DNA from: Puccinia triticina
Taxonomy: Eukaryota; Basidiomycota; Pucciniomycetes; Pucciniales; Pucciniaceae
Direction: 5' to 3'
Assembly (NCBI RefSeq): GCF_026914185.1
Contig: NC_070569.1
Span: 1,116,001-1,180,000, forward strand
DNA length: 64,000 bases
Under the pieces are notes generated by a model. The model searched no databases, had not been told where the DNA came from, and saw nothing but the letters and a program-made list of their open reading frames with translations. The position numbers and the translations under genes were made by a program. Shown piece by piece: positions 46,239-55,559 of the stretch; positions within the stretch are counted from its first letter, which is position 1, and each line of letters starts with the position of its first letter.

Positions 46239-49200
46239 TTCTGGTCAGAAATGCCCCCGCGCGGAAAGTACCGCTTGACCTGATCCGCCGCGAACCGGCG
46301 TTTAAGTTCCGTTCCGTCGAGTTCCGAGAGGACATAAGACCCGCCTTCAACTTGCTTGACGACTCGATAAGGCCCGTTCCATTTGTGGGCAAAGAGCTGC
46401 CCCCACTGAACCTCCAGTGAGCGATTGTAGGCCAAAACTAGGGTGCCCGGAGGGAGAGGATCGCGCATTCGGTCGGCGTTGCGATTTTGCCAATAGCGGA
46501 TCGACTCTGCTCGGGACTTCATCATTCTTTCGTGGGCAACAGATCGAGACTCCTCGCTTCGCTCAAGCTGTCGGGAGCGAGCCACCAACAAGTCCGCAGT
46601 ACTGCGAACCTCCTCCCAGTCGACACCCAGGAATGACTCTATGTCCAGATCGATGGGAAGGGCCGCTCGTTGGCCGAACACCAACTCGTACGGGGAATAC
46701 CCCGTCGAGCGCTTGGTCGAGATCCGATCAGAGAACAAGACCAGTGGGAGAAATTTCTTGCAATTTTTCCCCGATTCGCCTGCGAGCTTAGCCAAAGCCG
46801 CCTTGAGAGGCGCGTGTCCGCGCTCAACCATTCCCTGTGCCTCAGGGTAGTAAGGCGTCGACACCCGATGCTGCCCTGGCAACGACCTGAGCATTTCCGC
46901 GAGAGCCCCGCCGAACTCAGAGCCACCATCAGTTGAGTATGCGCGGGCCAAGCCGTACCGCATGGTCCAGTGATCGTGCAGAAAAGCGGCGACGGCCTCC
47001 GACGTAATGTTGTTAAGAAATTTGGCCTCAACCCACCCCGAGAAGTCGTCGCGAGCGACGATAAGATATTTCGCGCCACTCGCCTTGATGTGTACGACGT
47101 CCATGGAGACTCTCCCGAAAAGTGTGTCTTCGCCCGTCGGGTAGCGCACTTCCACCGGCCGCCGCAAATCTCTCTTCTGACAAGCCTCGCAGCTGCGGCA
47201 CCACGTCTGAACCGATTTCTTCAAAGACGGCCACCAAAAGCGATCGGAGATCCGGCGATAGGTCTCCGCCGTCCCACGATGGCCAAGGTCTTCGTGCAGA
47301 CGGCGGAGGATAGCATCCTGCTGGCTCGGAATAGTGACCACGATCCTGGGTAACGGAGTACCCCGCTTCAAAAGGCGACCCGCCTGCACGAAAAATTCCG
47401 ACGCTTTCCTCTTAAGAGCCTGGAACGCGCGTTGGTCCATGCCGCTTGGCCGAGACAGGGTTGTAAGATATTCCTCCAGCTGTCTCCAGAAGCCGTCCTG
47501 GAGACCCGAATACTCCGACCCCGCCTTGAGTGAGAAAGAGAGAGCCGGTCGGATAAGAGGGGTTTCTTCGTCGAACTCCTCCTCAGGAGGGTCCGACTCG
47601 TTGTCCCCCTGGGGACGCCTGGAAAGTCCATCAGGCATCGTAAACGATTTACCAGGTCGATGAGCGATATCGAACGAAAAGAGGTGGATGAAGGCCACCC
47701 AACGCGTCATTGGCGCGTTGGGTAGGCTCGGGGCGTTAATCATTTGCACGAGAGACTGTGCATCGACGAGGAGCTCGAAGTGCTGCCCCCACAAGACAAC
47801 CTGCAGTTTTTTGAGAATCCTGGCAACGCCACAAAGCTCGAGCTTGGGCTGGGAATACCGAGACTCGACGTCGGAAAACAAGAGAGACTCGTACAACGCT
47901 GGCCTATCGAACCCGTTCATATCTTCCTGTGTGAGAACAGCTCCGGCGGCGTGAAAACTAGAGTCGACCGCCAGTCGGAGCTTCCCAGCCCCGGGTCCAT
48001 AAGCAACCTTCGCCAGCACGATATCTTTCCCCACCATTTCCTTCAATCGCCGGAAGGCGGCCTCGCAATCCTCGGTCCAGATGAATACCGCATCCTTGCG
48101 CGTCAGTCGCCGAAGAGGGATACAGATTTGAGACAGGGAGGGGATAAATATTCGCACATACACGACCACCCCAAGGAACCCTCGAACCTCCGTCGCATCC
48201 GATGGTGTTGGCCAGGACAAGATCTTGTTTATCTTATTCCTGGCCATCCGTCGACCCTCTTTGCACACAACGTGGCCTACGATTTCCAGGGCGGGCACGC
48301 AGGCCGCCAGCTTCGCCGCGGACACCGTCAACCCAGCCTCCTCGATCCGAAAGAGGACGCGCTCCAAAGTGGTCGCGTACTCCCACACGAAGCGCCGGAC
48401 TCCCGGGTGCCAAGCCAAAACCTCGTTATCATAGTCGGAAACCGGGCCTTTGATGCCCCCGTCATCGATAAACACGCCAGCGTGATCGGGGATCTCCTCC
48501 TGCAGGACCCACATCATCTGCGCTTGATAAACAGCGACAGAGTTAGTGGCGCCCTGCGGGAGGCGGGTCAATTGAAACCGGCCGAGAGGTGTGTCGAATG
48601 TTGTCAGCGGCCGAGAGATTGGATCGAGGGCGCGCTCATCATAGCCGCCCATTATGTCACCCAGGCCGTAACAAACCCGCCCAGAAAAAGACTCGACAAA
48701 ATCCTCCGTGGCCGGCGGCACCCCGGCATCTTTCACGGTGACCTTGTTCAACGGTTGGAGATCGTGGACGATCCGAAGCTTCCCGTTGCTCTTGAGGACG
48801 CAAAAGACGGGACTTGAGTAAGATGAGGTGGACTGCTCGTACAAGCCGTTTCGTACCCGCTCCCGAAGAATTCGAGTGTATTCGTCCATTTTTGCGGCCG
48901 GTATTGGAATCCGTTTCTTTTGCCAAGGCTCGTGCTCAACGACTGGGATCACGTAAGGAAGACCGTAGGATTCCTTCAACAATCCACGCTCGGATTCGTC
49001 GAAAGCAATAGACTGATTGCGTTCGGCCAAAACGTTCTTGATAAGATTCAGCTCATCCGGCCAGAGCCAGCCGTCCGGACCAAAGTTCACCACTTGAAGT
49101 CTTTCCGCGGTGACGCGACCCTTGGGAGTGAAAGGACCCGCCAGGGAGCGGGGCAAAGGTCGATAGGGATCCCGGGAAAGAGGCGGCCTCTGGAGGGGGG

Positions 49201-50341
49201 GATTCAATCCTTGCGGCATCGGCCGATTAACAGGTTTGATCTTTCGCGAAACGGGCTTGTATTTCGCTGCGAACACCACTGGCTCGCCCGCTTTCCAAGC
49301 ATCCAACAGCGCTTTTTGGGACCAACCGCTGAGACCATACTGGAGCAACGCCCACGTCCGCAGTTCCGAAAAATCCTCGAAAGGGGCTTTTTCTGCGTAA
49401 GAAAACCCAGACGACGGAGAGTGGCTCACGACAGTGGCACGAGGTAGAGCTTGACGAAAGTTTGGAGCATCACGCCCGGAGGTGCATAATCGGAGAGAAC
49501 TTACTTTCAGTCTCCGATTCCTCCGCAGAATACCTTGTTCCTCCGCATTCACCTGGACCTCTGTGCTTGAAACTAATAGTTTCACCTCATTGCGGAGGAT
49601 CTTTAGTTTATCCTCGTCGCGGAGGCTCGGAAGTTTAGCCTCATTGCGGAGGGTCGTTGCAGACAAGCCTAGTTTAACCTTGTCGCGGAGGGTCGTTGCA
49701 GACAAGCCTAGTTTAACCTCGTCGCGGAGGGTGTCCTGAGACAAAACTAGATTATTCTCATCGCAGAGACGGAGATCGGGGCATAGATTATTCTCATCGC
49801 AGAGACGGAGATCGGATGGCTGCGCCTCCGAAAGCCTGGGCACAGAACCAAGAGATTGCGGACGGCTCACGAGTGTGGCGCAAGGTAGAGTTTTTGATGA
49901 TGCGGTAGTATCTACCCGGAGATGCATACTATGGAGGGGACTTACTTTTGGTTTTAGTGCCCCCGCGGAAAGCCCATGCTGCATGTCCTCCCTCGCGCTA
50001 GACTGGGGAGCCGAAGGGGTTGATCTTGAGAGATGAGAAGAGAAGAACTGAGAAAACTGAGGAATCGGAGACTTGAAAGAAATTGGGGCGATGTTTTTGA
50101 GGTTTTTCTGATTTTCTTGATGTTTTTGACTTTGATGTTTTTCGAGAGACTGAACTGAGAGGAAAGAGACGGAAGACGGAGGCGCAGAAAATTTGAGAAG
50201 AGAAGAGGAGCGGGCCCAGGGGTGAGAAGTCGATCCCTTGGACAGAGCTTGGGGCCCTTGATTAACTCTGCCAATTGCTGGACCGACGGTCTTCATAAAA
50301 AAGCCGAGTCCTCCGAGGAGCCCTCGAGGATGCGACCGCAA
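46235..50341 (-). CDS. Gypsy pol: reverse transcriptase, RNase H, integrase
   Basis: A frame of 1368 codons. Residues 1-310 are low complexity and overlap intron-like modules 2 and 3, so the true protein may be shorter. The reverse transcriptase (about 490-740) has D562 (GLGDIMGGYDE), RLPQGATNS and VFIDDGG (D626, D627), with Phe in place of the usual Tyr. RNase H (about 785-910) shows D793, E835, D860 and D904. Integrase has a zinc-binding H1016, H1021, C1051, C1054 and the catalytic triad D1081, D1138, E1173 with 34 residues between the last two. A GPY-like HKWNGPYRVV segment follows; no chromodomain was seen. The frame overlaps gag by 49 nt in a different phase (-1), so a ribosomal frameshift or a separate initiation is needed. 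Confidence 0.9.
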   Translation of the reverse strand: MRSHPRGLLGGLGFFMKTVGPAIGRVNQGPQALSKGSTSHPWARSSSLLKFSAPPSSVSFLSVQSLEKHQSQKHQENQKNLKNIAPISFKSPIPQFSQFFSSHLSRSTPSAPQSSAREDMQHGLSAGALKPKVSPLHSMHLRVDTTASSKTLPCATLVSRPQSLGSVPRLSEAQPSDLRLCDENNLCPDLRLCDENNLVLSQDTLRDEVKLGLSATTLRDKVKLGLSATTLRNEAKLPSLRDEDKLKILRNEVKLLVSSTEVQVNAEEQGILRRNRRLKVSSLRLCTSGRDAPNFRQALPRATVVSHSPSSGFSYAEKAPFEDFSELRTWALLQYGLSGWSQKALLDAWKAGEPVVFAAKYKPVSRKIKPVNRPMPQGLNPPLQRPPLSRDPYRPLPRSLAGPFTPKGRVTAERLQVVNFGPDGWLWPDELNLIKNVLAERNQSIAFDESERGLLKESYGLPYVIPVVEHEPWQKKRIPIPAAKMDEYTRILRERVRNGLYEQSTSSYSSPVFCVLKSNGKLRIVHDLQPLNKVTVKDAGVPPATEDFVESFSGRVCYGLGDIMGGYDERALDPISRPLTTFDTPLGRFQLTRLPQGATNSVAVYQAQMMWVLQEEIPDHAGVFIDDGGIKGPVSDYDNEVLAWHPGVRRFVWEYATTLERVLFRIEEAGLTVSAAKLAACVPALEIVGHVVCKEGRRMARNKINKILSWPTPSDATEVRGFLGVVVYVRIFIPSLSQICIPLRRLTRKDAVFIWTEDCEAAFRRLKEMVGKDIVLAKVAYGPGAGKLRLAVDSSFHAAGAVLTQEDMNGFDRPALYESLLFSDVESRYSQPKLELCGVARILKKLQVVLWGQHFELLVDAQSLVQMINAPSLPNAPMTRWVAFIHLFSFDIAHRPGKSFTMPDGLSRRPQGDNESDPPEEEFDEETPLIRPALSFSLKAGSEYSGLQDGFWRQLEEYLTTLSRPSGMDQRAFQALKRKASEFFVQAGRLLKRGTPLPRIVVTIPSQQDAILRRLHEDLGHRGTAETYRRISDRFWWPSLKKSVQTWCRSCEACQKRDLRRPVEVRYPTGEDTLFGRVSMDVVHIKASGAKYLIVARDDFSGWVEAKFLNNITSEAVAAFLHDHWTMRYGLARAYSTDGGSEFGGALAEMLRSLPGQHRVSTPYYPEAQGMVERGHAPLKAALAKLAGESGKNCKKFLPLVLFSDRISTKRSTGYSPYELVFGQRAALPIDLDIESFLGVDWEEVRSTADLLVARSRQLERSEESRSVAHERMMKSRAESIRYWQNRNADRMRDPLPPGTLVLAYNRSLEVQWGQLFAHKWNGPYRVVKQVEGGSYVLSELDGTELKRRFAADQVKRYFPRGGISDQK
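49393..49504 (-). other. Intron-like module 3 (112 nt)
   Basis: Sense strand: AAAGTAAGTTCTCTCC donor, TCGTGAGCCACTC in the middle, then GGGTTTTCTTACGCAG acceptor. It lies inside the pol frame just before the conserved part of pol. Confidence 0.6.
49590..49810 (-). repeat. Tandem repeats in the spacer between modules 2 and 3
   Basis: Two sets: about 45-bp units sharing GTCGCGGAGGGT and TTTAACCT, and a 33-bp unit with CTCATCGCAGAGACGGAGAT present twice. Translated in pol frame they give repeated LRDEVKLGLSATT and DLRLCDENN blocks. Confidence 0.8.
49836..49945 (-). other. Intron-like module 2 (110 nt)
   Basis: Sense strand: AAAAGTAAGTCCCCTCC donor, CTCGTGAGCCGTC in the middle, then CTTGGTTCTGTGCCCAG acceptor. 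It is homologous to modules 1, 3 and 4, including a GCGGGGGCA word 15-20 bases before the donor. Confidence 0.6.
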
Positions 50342-52437
50342 TGGGCCAGCACCCCCTTCCGGCCGTAGGCTGGGAATTCACGCTCCCACCGTCCTTTGTC
50401 GACTGGGCACAGTGTCACCTCGATGTTACGCCCACTGGGGTCCGGAAGGATGATCCTCTCCCCAGCCGTTGGGGAGAACATCAAGGTAGCTTTGAAGTCC
50501 ATCAAAAAGGGCCTTCCAAGAATGAAAGGCCCGTCCGCTCGAGTGATCCAGAAGTGGCAGGATCCAACGATAGATCGACCGATCCGGATAGGAACATCCT
50601 CCGCGACTCCAATCAGCTCGCAGGCTTGATTGTTGATCCCATAAACGGCGGAACTGAAGTTTACCCGAGGTGTGAGATTCAGCTTGACCGCGAGTGTGTC
50701 TGAGATGAGGTTGAGCTGAGATCCTGAGTCTACCAGAGGAGAAGAAATCGCTTCTCCTTCACCTACACTACAGTTAAGATACCCAAGTGGGCAGGAGTAG
50801 AGATTGGGGTCGAATTCACCGTCTGGGTCAATTCCCTCCGCTAGAGTACCGGAGTTAACCTTCAGCTCCTCAGATCCCACCTCCACGCGTCGACGGGACA
50901 CCCACTTCTTCACGCCTTCGGCAACGGCCGGCGAGGCGGCGCACAATTGGGACACAGTCACGCGTGGCACTTCAAGATCACCGATCGTCCGCAGCAGCTC
51001 AGTAACTACCTCGGGCTGCTCTCTGAGAACATCCCGCTCGAACCGCACCTTAGGCTGGGATCCTGAAGCTTTGGGCGGGGTAGCGGGTCGGCTAGGAGCG
51101 CCCTTGGCGGCGGGAGCATCGGGGTCGGGTCCATTCATGATCCGATCAAACAGCTCAGGCTCATCCGCCGGGCCACTCTTGCTGGGCTCCACCCCCTCTC
51201 GAGATGGCTTTCGGATCGGTCGTCTCGCCTGCGAGGCAGGGGCTAATGGCGCCTTAAAGGGTCTAGGCTCCTCATGGCGTTTCCTGCCCGCCGGATCAGC
51301 TTCATAAGTACCAGCGAACGACTGAGATGAGACCGCTGGTGGGTACCACATCGGTTCTAGAGATCCACAGCCCGCCTTGTACTCCGAGGAAGCCGCGTTG
51401 ACTGATTGACGAGTGGGCGTCGACGGTCGAGATGGATTGGAGGCAGAAAACGTGGCCACCACGTGCCTGATCGGTCGACTGCGATCGAACGGAATGAGGG
51501 CGCCGTTAGGGAGGAAAAAGTTGGTCCCCCTCTGCTCGACCAGGCCCTGCTCCTTGTCAGCCTGAAGTTCGCGACAGTGGAGGGTGCCGTGCCTCTCCCG
51601 ATGACAGTAGAAGCAAATCATAGCTGGTCGGTCCGTCGCGGTTGAGGCCGGCTCCTTCTTCAGATACTGTTCCAATGACTGGAACATCTTCGTCAGCTCA
51701 TCGATCGAGGTTGACGGCACGGGAGTCGAGGCGGTCTGAGCAGGCCTGCGCTCCTCCCCCATCCGCTTCATGATGTCGTTTGAGGCATGAAACGGGGAAG
51801 CTACCGGGGCGGTAGACCGGGAATCTTCAAAAGTAAGAGCCACCTGCCCCTCCATCACCTCGTCAACCGCCGCCTTAAGGATTTTAAACTCGGGAAGACG
51901 TCGACGGTTGTCGAGGGTGACTACCAACGACTTGTCCTTGATTAGTTGATCGCGGATGCGCTCCTGGAGCCCGGGGGAAAAGGCTTGGTAGAAGTCCTTC
52001 CTGATTTCCTCAACCGAGTCGATGTGCTTCTTCGAGACTAGATAAGACTGCAGGGGACCCCATGTCTTCTGGAACTCCTGATAGTCCGCGACCGACGCCA
52101 CGCCGCCCTTTCCTTGCCACGTCGAAACAAGCGCTACCAAATCTCGCTCCGTGTAGAGCGCCTTATCGAGCCTTCCCCAATAAGAAAGCATGGAGGCCTT
52201 CAGCTTCGCCCAGTCCGGCGGCTTGTAGCCATCGAGAGTGACAATGATTTTGAAAATCTCCGGCGTGACAAAACAGCCGGCCTGACGAGCGCGATCGTGG
52301 TCAGAAGCCTCATCGATATCAGCCGCCAGCTCATAGAATTCGATGAACTCTTCCACGTCCTTTCCGTCGAAGATCCAAGTCCTGTTCTGGGGCTTGATCT
52401 TCTTCATCTTGCTGCCAGCTGTTGAGGATTCGGCCAT
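50293..52437 (-). CDS. Gypsy gag-protease polyprotein
   Basis: 714 residues. The N-terminal 200 residues form a helical gag core that would build the virus-like particle. A zinc knuckle of CX2CX4HX4C form lies at C275, C278, H283 and C288 and would bind element RNA. A proline-rich linker (about 320-470) follows. The retropepsin-like aspartic protease has its active site at D570-S571-G572 (LVDSGSQLNLIS) and the flap-distal FILGRPFL at 638-645. The ATG lies 11 nt downstream of the acceptor of intron-like module 1. The start is chosen as the first Met after that acceptor. The frame is intact. Confidence 0.9.
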   Translation of the reverse strand: MAESSTAGSKMKKIKPQNRTWIFDGKDVEEFIEFYELAADIDEASDHDRARQAGCFVTPEIFKIIVTLDGYKPPDWAKLKASMLSYWGRLDKALYTERDLVALVSTWQGKGGVASVADYQEFQKTWGPLQSYLVSKKHIDSVEEIRKDFYQAFSPGLQERIRDQLIKDKSLVVTLDNRRRLPEFKILKAAVDEVMEGQVALTFEDSRSTAPVASPFHASNDIMKRMGEERRPAQTASTPVPSTSIDELTKMFQSLEQYLKKEPASTATDRPAMICFYCHRERHGTLHCRELQADKEQGLVEQRGTNFFLPNGALIPFDRSRPIRHVVATFSASNPSRPSTPTRQSVNAASSEYKAGCGSLEPMWYPPAVSSQSFAGTYEADPAGRKRHEEPRPFKAPLAPASQARRPIRKPSREGVEPSKSGPADEPELFDRIMNGPDPDAPAAKGAPSRPATPPKASGSQPKVRFERDVLREQPEVVTELLRTIGDLEVPRVTVSQLCAASPAVAEGVKKWVSRRRVEVGSEELKVNSGTLAEGIDPDGEFDPNLYSCPLGYLNCSVGEGEAISSPLVDSGSQLNLISDTLAVKLNLTPRVNFSSAVYGINNQACELIGVAEDVPIRIGRSIVGSCHFWITRADGPFILGRPFLMDFKATLMFSPTAGERIILPDPSGRNIEVTLCPVDKGRWEREFPAYGRKGVLAHCGRILEGSSEDSAFL

Positions 52438-52448
52438 AGCAAGGAAAC

Positions 52449-52555
52449 CTGCGAGGGGGGGGAGAAAGTGGAAATCAAGAGCGGCTCACGGAGTGGCGGG
52501 ATGTTTTTCGACACGATGTAGAGTTCGGAGGTGCTACTAACTGGAGGGGACTTAC
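52449..52555 (-). other. Intron-like module 1 (107 nt) in the gag leader
   Basis: Sense strand: TTAAAGTAAGTCCCCTCC donor, CTCCGTGAGCCGCTC in the middle, a polypyrimidine run, and CCCTCGCAG acceptor just before the gag start. This is the most intron-like of the four by position, because it lies in the 5' untranslated leader. Confidence 0.65.
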
Positions 52556-52742
52556 TTTAATACCCCTGTGCCCCGCTGGTAACACAAATCAAACCTAGAA
52601 AAGAAGGTCGAGATCGAGAGGGAGAGTCTTGTGGAAGATTGACGAGGGGAAAGAGGACTCCGAAATCGAAGGGAGGATGATCCGGGATGGAAAGCCGACA
52701 AACAAAATAAAGAGAGCCGCCAAGCACCGCAAAACCACAGTC

Positions 52743-52792
52743 CGAGACTGTAAATCTTGAGGTCGCTGGTTCGATCCCGGCTCGGGGGACCA
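52743..52792 (+). other. Extended primer-binding site: 3' half of tRNA-Tyr (GTA)
   Basis: The plus strand here reads as the last 50 nt of a tRNA-Tyr. It has the anticodon stem CGAGA/TCTTG around CTGTAAA (anticodon GTA), the T arm GCTGG TTCGATC CCGGC, the acceptor strand TCGGGGG, then ACCA. The 5' half of the tRNA is absent. The sense strand of the element is the complement, ending 2 nt from the 5' LTR, so it serves as primer-binding site. Normal sites cover only the last 8-18 nt. Confidence 0.8.
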
Positions 52793-52794
52793 AA

Positions 52795-53624
52795 TATGGA
52801 GCTCCGTCCGGTGCTAGGCCGGCGGCAGCGCTGGGAGGGGATAGATGCTGGGGAGCTGCCCTCTAGAGTGGTCCGGAGAGGAGTCGGAAAAAAAAGGGAT
52901 CGAAGATGGATAGCGTTTGGGTTTGAGAGAGTGGTTTTGATACGACGAGAGTATGATTCTCGTCGGCGGTGTTGTTTGGAGAACTCAGAAAGATATTGGG
53001 AATCAAGATCAGAGGCTTGGTGCGCAGAATCAGGGTTCGATCGGCAAGAATCAATAATCAGATCAATAAGATTTTATAGCCTCCGACTTGGATCAGTACA
53101 GAATGCTATGGCCTCCTATCCTCCAAGTTCGCCGGGAACTTGGATTCCTGGAGGCCTGTCACAAGCATGTCATCATCTCCTCGCGCGCCGTGCGCGCGCA
53201 CACACCACCGACAACAGAGAGAAAGAAAAGAAAAAAAGACAACACAAGGAAGAAAAAGAAAGAGAAATAAAACCAAGCGCTGAAAACATGAAATCTATGA
53301 GAACCACAATTTAAGAAGATGAGGAAGGGACCAGGAAGAATGGAAATGAACATGACTGAGAAAAAAAAAAAACAAGGAAGAAACAAGACCAGAAAAGACA
53401 ACAACAGGAATAAATCCACAGGTAGTTCTGTGTTAGGACCAAGAAAGGGAAAAGGTGAGAGGGGAAAGGGAAGGGAAGTGGAGATGTGGAGAGTGAGGAA
53501 AAGGGAGCCAGGGAACCTGAGAGAATCTTGAATATGGAATCTTGAGGATGGGATCTTGAGGATTGTGCCGGTGAGGCTGAGACTGAAAGCTGATCTGATC
53601 TTGACTACCGGATTGACCACCACA
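52795..53624 (-). repeat. 5' LTR of the Gypsy element
   Basis: 830 bp, matching 45223..46052 as far as inspected, including a 12-A run of the same length in both. Confidence 0.9.
53071..53078 (-). promoter_or_regulatory. TATA box of the Gypsy 5' LTR
   Basis: TATAAAAT on the sense strand, 553 nt into the LTR; the likely start point for the genomic RNA lies a short way downstream. Confidence 0.55.
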
Positions 53625-53927
53625 CTGTGCAGTGCAAAATGTGGAATGCACAATGAAGTGGACACTTGTCAGTCACAAAAAAGGACTTCATGGGGTACCC
53701 ATGGCCCCAAGAAATTTGTAAAATATGTACAAAGAAACTCCATGATGTTGTGCACATTTTGCTCCCCAAAAATTTTATTACCTGGTGACAAATGGCGCGT
53801 CCAGAGAGGATTGAAAAACATCATTTTTCTGATTCTCTTCTGCCACAGGGTCAACATAACGCATAAGTCCCTCCTTTGGAGGGTCCCTGTGGGATCCCTC
53901 CAATAGAGGGACTTAGTTAAGTTAGCT
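53625..53927. mobile_element. Right half of the split 570-bp inverted-repeat element
   Basis: Starts with the duplicated CTGT and continues GTGCAAAATGTGGAATGCAC as in 59927 onward. It ends with the inverted counterpart of 44954..45044 (TCCAATAGAGGGACTTAG and GTTAG). Confidence 0.7.
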
Positions 53928-54289
53928 CCAACACTGTCTCTGATTTTGAAGCAAATGTGACCAATGTTTTGTATGTTGATCTTCCAATTGGCAGGAAGAA
54001 GGCCAAAACACTCCAACAGCTTGCAGCGAAAGAAGAAGTGTGGAAAGATTGAATCTCACGTGCTCATGAGTCAGTGGTGTTGGAAGAAAAACACCAGGAC
54101 AAAATTTTTGATATTGAAGCTCATGTGTTGGAAGCTCATCAAGCTTCTTCATCTCAAACAGGGAAGACTCAAAGCTCCCTGTCTACCTTTGACGTCCCAC
54201 TGGTGCTTAATGGGATTGTGTTGCAATTGATGGTGAGTTTCTTGGTCTTTCATTGTGTGATAGTTATCAATGAAGTTGACAAATGAGAT

Positions 54290-54748
54290 TCACCTGTTTT
54301 GTCTAATGTCAACTGCAGTAATAATAGCCACTGGATTTTTATCAAATTCATATTCCAGGTAAGAGCTTTTCTCATCTTCCACAATAATTTTGTGCATGAT
54401 AATACAAGCTTTCATTATATTGTTCAGGTTTTGGTGTTTCCATCCCTGTGCTGGTTGAGATACAATTGCAAAGCAAGATTGAAGAGCAGCAAATGCCCTC
54501 TTGACATCTTTTTGGTGAGCTTCCTGAATTTTTACAAAATGCTTTTGGTCTAGACCACAAGGTTGCAACAATGTTTTAACAAATACCACCCAGTCTGGGT
54601 ATATTCCATCAGCAAGGTAGTACCCTTGTTTGTACTTGTGACCATTGATTTTACAGTTTTGCAAGGCAATGAGCTGTGCTGGTGCACCTGCAAAATTTAC
54701 ATTTTGCATGCGGGCCCTTAATTTGTCAAGCCCATGGGCCCAAACCAC
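54290..54748 (-). pseudogene. PIF/Harbinger transposase, C-terminal part
   Basis: INGHKYKQGYYLADGIYPDW is the conserved block before the last catalytic segment of PIF-type DDE transposases. KKDVERAFG is expected later, but here it reads KDVKRAFAALQ, so the third catalytic acid (E) appears replaced by K. NIMKACIIMHKIIVEDE is the usual C-terminal block. The upstream part of the gene lies at 58030..58595, more than 3 kb away. Confidence 0.8.
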
Positions 54749-55028
54749 AACCTGAACATATTTTTGTGCGTTTCAGACCAAGGGCAGTCCAGAAATATTT
54801 TGGCTAAGGTTTCTGCCCAGCCGTTCATTTTTTTTTCTTGAAATGTCACCCAGACTGATTGGACCCACCTAGACCCACCTGCGTATAGTCATATTTATGG
54901 ACTTATGGTTTAGCATGTGGCCTGTATAAAGCCCCATAAACCCATAGATTGATGTTCTAAACCCATAACCACAAGCCAAAAGGCACCACTGGTAGTGGCA
55001 TGCTGAGACATCAACACGCAGGGTCAAA
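54749..55028. other. No gene recognised; part of the insertion splitting the transposase
   Basis: Short frames only. Confidence 0.35.
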
Positions 55029-55350
55029 CTAGAGATGGCACTTGGGTACCCATTTGCGGGTACCAGGCACTCACCAGCAGGTACCCAGAACACCTGCTCA
55101 GCACCCGCTGGCGGGTGCCGGGTGCGGGTGCGGGTGTTCAGTTTTTGGGCAGGAAAAGAACAGGTACCCGCCCATCTTGGTGGGCCAGATGGATTGGAGG
55201 GATCTCTCCGTTTGAAGAGGTGGGAGGTGTACATACCACCTCAAGCAGAGCAATCCCTCTGCCCAGAGGTGTGTACACTTCCTCAACCGGAGGAGTCCCT
55301 CCGGTCAAAAAGCTTGTGCACCTCTTTGACTGGAGGGATCCCTCCAGTTG
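55029..55350. mobile_element. GC-rich hAT-like element relic
   Basis: Begins TAGAGATGGC, the reverse of the end GCCATCTCTA at 57834, then holds repeated GGTACC, GCACCCGC and GCGGGTG words as in 27..624. Tandem GGAGGGATCCCTCC-type palindromes follow at 55195..55350. The right terminus is not clear (GCCCATCTTG at 55170 may be a decayed end). Confidence 0.5.
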
Positions 55351-55559
55351 TCAGGCGCGGTGATGCCAAGAGTACTTGTACTCCTCTAGCTACACCGGTG
55401 ACTGTGCACAGTGCAATGAAGCGCGCAGCAAATGCGCGGTAAAATTACAAAATAACTGGGAGAAGTTATTTCTAATGGACCCAAAAAAAAGGGTTAACGG
55501 AGGGGCCAGGGGCGCCTGGGGTGGTTGAGTGCCCTCCGCGGTTCTTACAGGGCCTGCGC
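55351..55559. other. No gene recognised
   Basis: Nothing recognisable. Confidence 0.35.

Larger units (their letters stand above)
45223..53624 (-). mobile_element. Full-length Ty3/Gypsy retrotransposon
   Basis: An 8.4-kb element with two 830-bp LTRs of equal length and no difference seen on inspection, a tRNA-complementary primer-binding site next to the 5' LTR, a polypurine tract next to the 3' LTR, gag-protease and pol frames with all core catalytic residues, and CTGT on both sides as target duplication (45219..45222 and 53625..53628). The related copy at 59640..60055 lacks the element and has CTGT once at the matching place. Matching LTRs and open frames indicate a recent insertion. Confidence 0.9.

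Noticed and set aside
48202..49447. Plus-strand frames across the pol gene
   Set aside because: Antisense shadows of the GC-rich pol coding sequence.
52743..52792. Complete tRNA-Tyr gene
   Set aside because: The acceptor 5' strand and D arm are missing upstream; only the 3' half is present.
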